A program made the translations under genes and the position numbers. Below are positions 1 to 6,694 of a DNA stretch of 41,987 nucleotides, one piece after another. The stretch is from Prevotellaceae bacterium (GTDB lineage: Bacteria > Bacteroidota > Bacteroidia > Bacteroidales > Bacteroidaceae). Each line of letters starts with the position of its first letter. The stretch's first letter is position 1. The stretch lies in the NCBI GenBank assembly GCA_019420585.1, contig JAHZGX010000011.1:183581-225567 (forward strand), given 5' to 3'. A model generated the notes under the pieces. That model searched no databases, was not told the origin of the DNA, and saw only the letters and a list, made by a program, of their open reading frames with translations.

Positions 1-161
1 CGCAAATGGCTTTTTGTGCGAAAACACGCTTGCGGGCTTCCCGCAAATGACTTTTCGTGCGGAAACACGCTTGCGGGCTTCCCGCAAATGGCTTTTTGTG
101 TGAAAACACGCTTGCGGGCTTCCCGCAAATGACTTTTCATGCGAAAACATGCTTGCGGGCG
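1..161. repeat. Four tandem 41-bp palindromic repeat units, continuing off the left edge
   Basis: The units occupy 1-41, 42-82, 83-123 and 124-161, and the fourth decays after 160. Each has an outer stem CCCGCAA/TTGCGGG (for example 40-46 with 71-77, and 122-128 with 153-159). Inside it is a 4-bp inner stem with a 6-nt loop. The inner stem varies but stays paired: CGTG/CACG in unit 2, CATG/CATG in unit 4, and TGTG/CACG with one wobble pair in units 1 and 3. Units 1 and 3 share GGCTTTTTG while 2 and 4 share GACTTTTC, so there is a hint of an 82-bp higher-order period. The 41-bp period is not a multiple of 3, which argues against a coding repeat. There are no unique spacers, so it is not a CRISPR array. 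Confidence 0.85.
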
Positions 162-185
162 TGCCATAGGCAATATTTATGCCCA

Positions 186-220
186 AAAAGAGGGGCACAC
201 CGTTTAATGCGGTGTGCCCC
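186..220 (-). terminator. Intrinsic terminator of fucO
   Basis: There is a perfect 11-bp stem (192-202 with 210-220) with a 7-nt loop. Read on the minus strand it is followed by CTCTTTTTGG at 191-182. It lies about 30 bp past the fucO stop codon. Confidence 0.9.
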
Positions 221-251
221 CTGCTGGCTTGTCCTTACCGGGAAACGGAAA

Positions 252-1406
252 TCAGAGCACCTTCCTGTAGAGTTCCACAATGTCCTGACGAGTCACCAGA
301 CGTGGGTTGCCTGGCGTGCATACATCTTCGATGGCCTGGTCTGCCAGTGCATCAATGTCTTTCTCGGTGATACCCAGGTCAGAGAGATGCTGCGGGATGC
401 CCACCTCAATGGCCAGCGCGCGCACGGCATCGCAGGCGGCCTGTGCGGCTTCGGCCTTGGTCATCCCTTCCTTGTAGGCATCCATGGCCTTGGCAATCTC
501 CACGTACTTGTCCATGCACACGGGCTTGTTGTACTCCATGATGGTGGGCAGCAGCAGTGCGTTGGCCACGCCGTGGGGAATGTCAAAGAGTGACCCCATG
601 GGGTGAGCCATGCCATGCACCACGCCTAGGCCTACGTTGGAGAAGGCCATGCCGGCCACATACTGTGCCAATGCCATGCCGCTCCTGCCCGTTGGGTTCG
701 TGGGGTCAAACACGGCTTGACGCAGATATTTGCTGATTAACCGGATGGCCTCAATCTCGAACATGTCCGACAGTTCCCACGCTGCCTTGGTGATGTACCC
801 CTCGATGGCATGCGTCAGGGCGTCCATGCCAGTGGCTGCGGTGGTGCCCTTGGGCAGGCTGTACATCAGTTCTGCATCGATGATGGCACAGCAGGGGATG
901 TCGTTGGGATCCACGCACACCATCTTCTTGTGCTTCTCCTCATCGATAATCACATAGTTGATGGTGGTCTCGGCAGCCGTTCCCGCCGTGGTGGGGAGGG
1001 CTATGATGGGAACAGTCTTATGCTTGGTGGGGGCACATCCCTCCAGGCTCACGACATCTGCAAACTCAGGGTTGCGCGTCACGATGCCGATTCCCTTGGC
1101 GGTGTCCATGCTTGAGCCTCCGCCTATGGCCACGATAAAGTCGGCTCCCGAAGCGGCAAAAGCCTCCACGCCCTGCTTCACGTTGGTCACGGTGGGATTG
1201 GGCTTCACCTCACTGTATACCTCATAGGGGATGCCTGCCTCGTCCAATACATCGGTGACCATCTTGGCCACGCCAAACTTCACAAGCCCCTTGTCGGTCA
1301 CCACCAATGCCTTCTTCAGTCCCAGGCGGTTGACCACCTCGGGCAGTTCCTTGCGCGCACCGGGGCCAAAGTAGGACACTTCATTCAGAATAAAACGGTT
1401 TACCAT
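252..1406 (-). CDS. fucO: Lactaldehyde reductase / 1,2-propanediol oxidoreductase (iron-dependent alcohol dehydrogenase)
   Basis: This enzyme uses NADH to reduce L-lactaldehyde, from fucose or rhamnose breakdown, to 1,2-propanediol in the cytoplasm. The 384-residue product matches the usual family length and closely follows E. coli FucO along its length. The NAD-binding GGGS is at residues 95-98. The expected metal ligands are visible as Asp195, His199, His264 and His278, in the TGMDALTHAIEGY and GMAHPMG/PHGVAN blocks. The ATG at 1406 follows an A-rich leader. No fucose or rhamnose catabolic genes lie nearby, so it looks monocistronic, with its own promoter and terminator. The family is certain; substrate choice rests on the close similarity to FucO. 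Confidence 0.93.
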   Translation of the reverse strand: MVNRFILNEVSYFGPGARKELPEVVNRLGLKKALVVTDKGLVKFGVAKMVTDVLDEAGIPYEVYSEVKPNPTVTNVKQGVEAFAASGADFIVAIGGGSSMDTAKGIGIVTRNPEFADVVSLEGCAPTKHKTVPIIALPTTAGTAAETTINYVIIDEEKHKKMVCVDPNDIPCCAIIDAELMYSLPKGTTAATGMDALTHAIEGYITKAAWELSDMFEIEAIRLISKYLRQAVFDPTNPTGRSGMALAQYVAGMAFSNVGLGVVHGMAHPMGSLFDIPHGVANALLLPTIMEYNKPVCMDKYVEIAKAMDAYKEGMTKAEAAQAACDAVRALAIEVGIPQHLSDLGITEKDIDALADQAIEDVCTPGNPRLVTRQDIVELYRKVL

Positions 1407-1483
1407 AATTGTTTTAGTTTATATGTTATAGATTAGGGGGAGAGCGCCTCTTGCACAGGGGCATCATCTCCTCTTCCCAAGCA

Positions 1484-1491
1484 CAAATTTA
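1484..1491 (-). promoter_or_regulatory. Putative -7 box of the fucO promoter
   Basis: The minus strand reads TAAATTTG, a match to the Bacteroidetes -7 consensus TAnnTTTG, 77 nt upstream of the fucO ATG. No clear -33 TTTG is visible at the expected distance. Confidence 0.5.
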
Positions 1492-1639
1492 CTTCTTTTC
1501 CTGCAATCCCGTCTCTCCTGAGTCTGTTTGTTTGCTTCAATCGTGGGACAGACAGGCATAAAAGGCAGGAAAAGGGTTGTACGTGGCAGATGGGAGCGAA
1601 AAAGATGCCTCTCGGCTTCCTTTTGTGGAATTATTTGAC

Positions 1640-1647
1640 TAATTTTG
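1640..1647 (+). promoter_or_regulatory. Putative -7 box for the TPR protein-ribH operon
   Basis: TAATTTTG matches TAnnTTTG and lies 41 nt before the start of the TPR gene. A TTTG at 1622-1625 is only 14 nt upstream, shorter than the usual spacing, so the -33 element is uncertain. Confidence 0.6.
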
Positions 1648-1688
1648 CAACGCTTTGAACGTATATAAACAAAAACAGATATACAGAT

Positions 1689-2363
1689 ATGTCAAAAAAG
1701 AACATTAAGGCTGAGTCCAACGAGTTTGACGAGGCCATTGAGGCATCCAAGTCGTTTGTAGAGAAGAACATCAAGCCTCTGGGGTACGGCATTGGAGCCA
1801 TTCTGGTGGTGGTAATCGGCTTCCTGCTGGTTCATCAGTTCATTATCGTGCCGCGCGGGCAGAAGGCTGACGAGGCCATCTTCCAGGCACAGCAGCAGTT
1901 CATGGACGGCAACTACGAGAAGGCCCTCAACGGTGAGGGCGAAACCATGGGTTTCCTGGCCGTGGCCGACAAGTATGGAAGCACCAAGGCCGGCAATCTG
2001 GCCACCCTGTATGCCGCCATGTGCTATGCCCAGACCGGCAAATACCAGGAGGCCATAAACATGCTGGAGGACTATGACAACAGCGGAGACGCCATGGTGA
2101 GCCCCTCTGCCATTGCCCTCAAGGGTAACTGCTATGCAGAACTCGGGCAGAACGAGAAGGCTGTGAAGTATCTGGTGGAGGCCGCCAATAAGGCCGACAA
2201 CAACACACTGAGTCCCATGTACCTGATACAGGCAGGCCAGATTTATGAGTCGCTCGGACAGAATGACAAGGCTCTGGAGTGCTATGACAAGGTGAAGAAG
2301 AACTACAAGCAGAGCGTGCAGTATACCGAGATTGACAAGTATATAGAGCATGTGGCCAAATAA
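1689..2363 (+). CDS. Membrane-anchored tetratricopeptide repeat protein
   Basis: A 224-residue protein. It has a short charged cytoplasmic N-terminus, one transmembrane helix at about residues 31-54 (GYGIGAILVVVIGFLLV), and a soluble helical part with TPR-like repeats. The repeats are clearest at about 108-125 (MCYAQTGKYQEAINML), 145-165 (NCYAELGQNEKAVKYL) and 180-205 (QIYESLGQNDKALECY). The topology resembles YfgM-like periplasmic TPR proteins. TPR folds usually mediate protein contacts, but the partner is unknown. It sits 11 bp ahead of ribH and shares its promoter, an arrangement I recall from other Bacteroidetes. The ATG follows an A-rich stretch, as is normal for the phylum. Confidence 0.8.
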   Translation: MSKKNIKAESNEFDEAIEASKSFVEKNIKPLGYGIGAILVVVIGFLLVHQFIIVPRGQKADEAIFQAQQQFMDGNYEKALNGEGETMGFLAVADKYGSTKAGNLATLYAAMCYAQTGKYQEAINMLEDYDNSGDAMVSPSAIALKGNCYAELGQNEKAVKYLVEAANKADNNTLSPMYLIQAGQIYESLGQNDKALECYDKVKKNYKQSVQYTEIDKYIEHVAK

Positions 2364-2374
2364 TCAAGCAAATA

Positions 2375-2866
2375 ATGGCAAGCAGACTACACAATCTCTC
2401 TGATTACGATTTCAACTCCGTTCCGGACGGAAAGGGGATGCGAGTGGGAATCGTGGTAAGTGAGTGGAACAATAAAATCACAGGTGCCCTGTTGCAGGGT
2501 GCCTGTGATACGCTTATGAAGCATGGTGTACGTGAGGAAGACATCACGGTGCACACAGTGCCGGGAAGTTTTGAGTTGGTGTTCGGTTCCGCCCAGTTTG
2601 TCAAGAGTGGACTGGTGGATGCGGTGATAGCCATAGGCTGTGTGGTGCGTGGCGACACTCCCCACTTTGACTATATCTGCCAGGGAGCCACTCAAGGGCT
2701 TGCCTCACTGAACGCTGGCAGCAACGTGCCTGTCGTCTACGGACTGCTTACCTGCAACACGATGGAGCAGGCAGAAGACCGTTGCGGCGGAATATTAGGC
2801 AATAAGGGCGATGAATGTGCAGTCACCGCCCTCAAGATGATAGATTATCGCAGAAGGTTTGTTTAA
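2375..2866 (+). CDS. ribH: 6,7-dimethyl-8-ribityllumazine synthase
   Basis: This is the penultimate enzyme of riboflavin synthesis. It condenses 5-amino-6-ribitylamino-uracil with 3,4-dihydroxy-2-butanone 4-phosphate, usually as a 60-mer or pentamer in the cytoplasm. The 163 residues match the family length. Visible motifs are SEWNNKIT (residues 29-36, substrate binding), VPGSFELV (62-69) and GCVVRGDTPHFDYI (88-101), which holds the catalytic histidine at 97. No other rib gene is nearby. The stop codon overlaps the stop of the convergent helicase gene. Confidence 0.95.
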   Translation: MASRLHNLSDYDFNSVPDGKGMRVGIVVSEWNNKITGALLQGACDTLMKHGVREEDITVHTVPGSFELVFGSAQFVKSGLVDAVIAIGCVVRGDTPHFDYICQGATQGLASLNAGSNVPVVYGLLTCNTMEQAEDRCGGILGNKGDECAVTALKMIDYRRRFV

Positions 2867-2875
2867 CCTTCTGCG
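2849..2875. terminator. Hairpin over the overlapping stop codons of ribH and the helicase gene
   Basis: A perfect 11-bp inverted repeat (2849-2859 with 2865-2875) has a 5-nt loop. Both convergent stop codons (2864-2866 and 2863-2865) fall in it. The plus-strand flank is only moderately T-rich and the minus-strand flank is not, so it may act with the next hairpin or as a 3'-end protection structure. Confidence 0.6.
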
Positions 2876-4413
2876 TTCCTGTTCTTTTCAGCGCCACTAT
2901 CGTGCTTTGGCTTTCGATAGTGGCGTCTTTTTGTATTCCTTCTGCCGGCACTCTCTTTTCCGGTATTCTCACCAGGCTGTCCTGCAGGCATGGATGGGGT
3001 AGTAGCAGTGCTGTCTGATGTGCTTGCCACTGCAGTTGATTTGGCTTTGCCTGTATCGGTATTCTTTGTCTGTCCAGAGGGGCGGCGTTGTTTTCTGCCC
3101 GAATGCTTGCTCTTCTCCTCGTTCTTTTCCTTCTCATCGGCTTGCGGTGCTCTTCCCTCAGCCTGTAGTCTCTGTTTACGGGGTGCTGCATTCCGGCCTC
3201 GGCCTGCATTCTTTCCTTTTTTCTGTCCGCGTCCATTGTCCTGCCTGTTTCCCGCACGGCCTGTGTAGGAGGGACCTTCACCCAACTCTTCGGGGATGGG
3301 ATTCTTCTCGATTTCCTTCTCCAGGAATCGTTCTATCTGCTTGAATTCAGGCTGGTCCTTCTCACACACCATGGTGATGGCACGTCCGTTCCTGCCAGCC
3401 CGGGCCGTACGTCCTATGCGGTGCACATAGTCCTCCTCGTCATGTGGCACATCATAGTTGATGACCAGTTGGATGTCATCTATATCAATACCCCTGGCAA
3501 CGATGTCCGTGGCCACCAGGATATCAATCTGCCCGCTTCGGAACAGGTACATCACCTCATCTCTTTCGCTCTGAGCCAGGTCACTGTGCATGGCACGCGC
3601 GTTGTAGCCGGCGCGTATGAGGCTGATGGCAAGATCCTTTGTCTTTATCTTTGAACCGGTGAAGATGATTACTCTTTGGGGCTTCTCCTGAGCAAAGAGA
3701 CTCTTGATGATACCCATCTTCTGTGCCTCGTAGCAGATGTATGCACTCTGCTTGATTTTCTCTGCAGGCTTGCTCACTGCCAGTTTCACCTCCACGGGGT
3801 CATGCATGATGGTCTTGGCCAACTGCTGTATCTTGTCGGGCATGGTGGCGCTGAAGAGTATGGTCTGCCTGCTTTCGGGCAATAGTTTGGCAATCTGCAG
3901 TATGTCTTCGCTGAAACCCATGTCCAGCATACGGTCGGCCTCGTCGAGGATGAAGAAAGACACGCGGCTGAGATCCACATTGCCGAGGCTTATGTGGCTG
4001 ATGAGACGTCCGGGTGTGGCAATGATGACATCCGCTCCGTTCTGCATGCTTTTCTTCTCCTGCTCATAACGGATACCGTCGTTGCCACCATATACAGCCA
4101 CACTGCTTACGTCGGGCAGATAGTAGGAAAAGCCTTGCATGGCTTGGTCAATCTGCTGTGCAAGCTCGCGTGTGGGCGACATGATTACGCAGTTGATGGC
4201 ATCGGAGGGGTATCCCCCATCCTGTAGTTTGCTGAGCACGGGCAGCAGATAAGCCGCAGTCTTGCCAGTTCCCGTCTGTGCCACGCCCAGCACATCGCGC
4301 CCCTCCAGTATGGGAGGGATGGAGTGTTCCTGAATGGGAGTGGTCTCGGTGAAGTTCATGTCGTCCAATGCGTCAAGCACCAGGTCGTTCAAATCCAAGT
4401 CGTAAAAGTCCAT
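2863..4413 (-). CDS. DEAD-box RNA helicase, RhlE-like
   Basis: An ATP-dependent RNA helicase of superfamily 2, probably acting in ribosome assembly or mRNA turnover. All motifs are present in 516 residues: Q motif around 21-36, motif I AQTGTGKT (45-52), Ia PTRELAQQ (80-87), Ib TPGRL (133-137), DEAD (157-160), SAT (188-190), V ATDIVARGID (301-310) and VI HRIGRTARAGR (331-341). Residues from about 380 to 516 form a low-complexity basic Gly/Arg/Lys/Ser tail of the kind that binds RNA. The start at 4413 follows AAGAAACATAAGAAC and gives a normal helicase N-terminus; a longer reading frame upstream only overlaps lptG. It is the last gene of the lon-tgt-lptG operon, 16 nt after lptG. Its 3' end carries the ribH terminator on the other strand. 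Confidence 0.92.
   Translation of the reverse strand: MDFYDLDLNDLVLDALDDMNFTETTPIQEHSIPPILEGRDVLGVAQTGTGKTAAYLLPVLSKLQDGGYPSDAINCVIMSPTRELAQQIDQAMQGFSYYLPDVSSVAVYGGNDGIRYEQEKKSMQNGADVIIATPGRLISHISLGNVDLSRVSFFILDEADRMLDMGFSEDILQIAKLLPESRQTILFSATMPDKIQQLAKTIMHDPVEVKLAVSKPAEKIKQSAYICYEAQKMGIIKSLFAQEKPQRVIIFTGSKIKTKDLAISLIRAGYNARAMHSDLAQSERDEVMYLFRSGQIDILVATDIVARGIDIDDIQLVINYDVPHDEEDYVHRIGRTARAGRNGRAITMVCEKDQPEFKQIERFLEKEIEKNPIPEELGEGPSYTGRAGNRQDNGRGQKKGKNAGRGRNAAPRKQRLQAEGRAPQADEKEKNEEKSKHSGRKQRRPSGQTKNTDTGKAKSTAVASTSDSTATTPSMPAGQPGENTGKESAGRRNTKRRHYRKPKHDSGAEKNRNAEG
2892..2932 (+). terminator. Intrinsic terminator of ribH, inside the helicase 3' end
   Basis: An 11-bp perfect stem (2892-2902 with 2915-2925) with a 12-nt loop is followed by TCTTTTT on the plus strand. 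The same bases encode part of the basic C-terminal tail of the convergent helicase. There is no T-run on the minus strand, so helicase transcription should not stop here. Confidence 0.85.
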
Positions 4414-4429
4414 GTTCTTATGTTTCTTG

Positions 4430-5533
4430 TCATCTGGGAGCCTTGGCATAAAGATACCAGGCAATGAATGTATACAATATATTGGGTAGCCATGCGGCCA
4501 AGGCCGGCGGCAAGCCTGCATTTGTGCTGAATGTAGCCGATACGCCTTGAAGCAAGATGTATATGGCACTCAGTGCCAGACCTGTTCCCAAAGCCAGGCC
4601 CATGCCTCCCTTGCGTTTGCGGGACGAGAGTGACATGCCTATGGTGGACAGGATGAATGCTGCAAACGGTGAGGCAAACCTCTTGTGGTACTCTACTTCA
4701 AAAGCCTTCAGGTTGCCGCTGCCGCGGTTACGCTGTTTTTCTATATATTCCTTGAGTTCCCGGTTGGTCATTGTCTCCTGCTGGCTGCGTATGAACAGGA
4801 AGTCCTGAGGTTCCATACTGATGATGGAGTCTATGCGTGCATGGTGCGTGATGTGCTCACGCAGTCCTCTCAGTTCGCGCACAGTGACATTGTTGAGCCG
4901 CCAGTGGTATCGCACGTCGCTAAGCGTATCATATTCCACACTGGTGGCAGTCAGATGCGACACTAGTTTCTTGTTCTCAAATTTGTCAAGGGAAAAATGG
5001 GTGCCAGTCTTGCTGATGCCGTCGAAGTGCTCCATGAAGGCTATCACGCCTGTGTCCACCTGCAACTGCACATTGTCGGCATACGTGGGGTTTTTCTTGT
5101 TGCGTTTATAGCGGTTCTCAAAGGCCAGACGCTTGACGCTGCCGCGCGGAATAACCTCTGAGCCGAGGTAGAAAGTCATGCCGGCGATGATGGCCGAACT
5201 GATGAGGTAGGGGCGCATCAAGCGTCCGAAACTCATGCCGGTGCTTATCATGGCTATGATTTCGCTGTTGTCGGCCAGTTTGGTAGTGAAGAAGATGACA
5301 CTCAGAAAGACGAAGAGTGCGCTGAAGAGATTGCTGAAATAAGGGATGAAGTTCAGATAATACTGGAATATTATGGCATGCCACGAAGCATTGTTCGTGG
5401 TGAACTTGTCCACGTTCTCGTTGAAGTCAAACACCACAGCGATGCTGATAATCAATATAATGGAGAAAAAATATGTCCCCAGGAACTTTGATATCAGATA
5501 TCTGTCGATGCGTGTCAGGAATCTTGGTCTCAT
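4430..5533 (-). CDS. lptG: LptF/LptG family permease (LPS export)
   Basis: An inner-membrane permease of the YjgP/YjgQ family. Together with LptB ATPase it extracts lipopolysaccharide from the inner membrane and passes it to LptC/LptA. The 367 residues show the family layout: an N-terminal transmembrane helix after IDRYLISKFLGTYFF, two to three further helices by residue 120, a central periplasmic beta-rich domain (about 130-265), and C-terminal helices (about 275-365). The symbol is by family; LptF and LptG are hard to tell apart. It is 30 nt downstream of tgt and 16 nt upstream of the helicase, so it is co-transcribed. Confidence 0.85.
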   Translation of the reverse strand: MRPRFLTRIDRYLISKFLGTYFFSIILIISIAVVFDFNENVDKFTTNNASWHAIIFQYYLNFIPYFSNLFSALFVFLSVIFFTTKLADNSEIIAMISTGMSFGRLMRPYLISSAIIAGMTFYLGSEVIPRGSVKRLAFENRYKRNKKNPTYADNVQLQVDTGVIAFMEHFDGISKTGTHFSLDKFENKKLVSHLTATSVEYDTLSDVRYHWRLNNVTVRELRGLREHITHHARIDSIISMEPQDFLFIRSQQETMTNRELKEYIEKQRNRGSGNLKAFEVEYHKRFASPFAAFILSTIGMSLSSRKRKGGMGLALGTGLALSAIYILLQGVSATFSTNAGLPPALAAWLPNILYTFIAWYLYAKAPR

Positions 5534-5563
5534 GCCGTGTTCTCTTCTGCCTTTTCTTATGTG

Positions 5564-6694
5564 TTACAGACGCTGTGTCACGCGTCTCATCATCACGTCC
5601 TTCCATGTTCCGAAGTTTCCTGCCAAGATGTGCTTACGCGCCTCTCCCGTGAGCCAAAGGTAGAATGAGAGGTTATGTATGGAGGCAATCTCCAGTGCCA
5701 GCAACTCCTGTGCCTTGAACAGATGGTGCAGATAGGCCTTGCTGTAAGTGCGGTCCAGGGAACAAGGCCCCGCAGGGTCTATCGGGCTGAAGTCATCCTG
5801 CCATTTCCGGTTGCGCAGGTTCATGATGCCCTCTGCCGTGAAAAGCATGGCATTGCGTCCGTTTCGGGTGGGCATCACACAGTCAAACATGTCCACACCC
5901 CGCGCGATGCCCTCCAGCAGGTTGGCAGGAGTGCCCACCCCCATCAGGTAACGGGGCTTGTCCTTTGGCAGGATGGCATTGACCACCTCAATCATTTCGT
6001 ACATGACCTCGGCAGGTTCTCCCACGGCCAGGCCACCTATGGCATTGCCGTCGCACTCTTTTTCGGCCACGAACTCAGCACTCTGCGTACGCAGGTCACG
6101 ATAGGTGCAACCCTGCACAATAGGGAACAGGCTTTGGCTGTAACCATATTTGGGCTCTGTCTCGCGAAAGCGTTTGATGCATCGGTCAAGCCATCTGTGA
6201 GTCAGTCCCAGGCTTTTCTTGGCGTAGGCGTACTCGCTTGTTCCGGGCGGACATTCGTCAAGAGCCATCATGATGTCCGCACCTATGCTCCGCTCGATGT
6301 CCATCACGCGTTCGGGAGTGAACACGTGCTTGCTGCCATCAATATGGCTTCTGAAGGTACATCCCTCTTCTGTGAGTTTGCGTATGCCCGTGAGCGAGAA
6401 CACCTGAAAGCCGCCACTATCCGTCAGAATAGGGCCGCCCCAACTGTTGAAACGGTGCAGGCCGCCTGCTTTTTCGAGTATCTCCGTGCCGGGACGCAGG
6501 TAGAGATGATAGGTGTTGCCCAGTATGATTTGTGCCTTGACCTCCTCTTTGAGGTCTCTCACCGATACGCCCTTCACACTACCCACAGTTCCCACAGGCA
6601 TGAACACGGGCGTCATAATCTGCCCGTGCTCAGTGTTTATGACTCCGGCTCTGGCTTCCGACTGCGGGTCTGTCTGTTGCAGTTGGAATGTCAT
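5564..6694 (-). CDS. tgt: tRNA-guanine transglycosylase
   Basis: This enzyme swaps guanine 34 for a queuosine precursor (preQ1) in tRNAs with GUN anticodons. The 376 residues match the family. Asp92 is in TDSGGFQVFS, and the nucleophile Asp271 is in FDCVMPTRNGR. The start at 6694 forms an ATGA overlap with the lon stop; the longer frame upstream lies within lon. An odd point is the zinc site. In bacterial TGT it is normally CxCxxC plus a histidine. Here residues 309-314 read GPCSLD, so only one of the three cysteines remains (Cys311), although the later His340 is kept. The enzyme may use another fold-stabilising solution; I suspect this is a clade feature. Confidence 0.94.
   Translation of the reverse strand: MTFQLQQTDPQSEARAGVINTEHGQIMTPVFMPVGTVGSVKGVSVRDLKEEVKAQIILGNTYHLYLRPGTEILEKAGGLHRFNSWGGPILTDSGGFQVFSLTGIRKLTEEGCTFRSHIDGSKHVFTPERVMDIERSIGADIMMALDECPPGTSEYAYAKKSLGLTHRWLDRCIKRFRETEPKYGYSQSLFPIVQGCTYRDLRTQSAEFVAEKECDGNAIGGLAVGEPAEVMYEMIEVVNAILPKDKPRYLMGVGTPANLLEGIARGVDMFDCVMPTRNGRNAMLFTAEGIMNLRNRKWQDDFSPIDPAGPCSLDRTYSKAYLHHLFKAQELLALEIASIHNLSFYLWLTGEARKHILAGNFGTWKDVMMRRVTQRL

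Noticed and set aside
1..161. CRISPR array
   Set aside because: The units are contiguous and nearly identical throughout, with no unique spacers, and no cas genes are present.
57..593. 178-codon frame running from the tandem repeats into fucO antisense
   Set aside because: The repeat period of 41 bp shifts frame each unit, and the rest is antisense to fucO.
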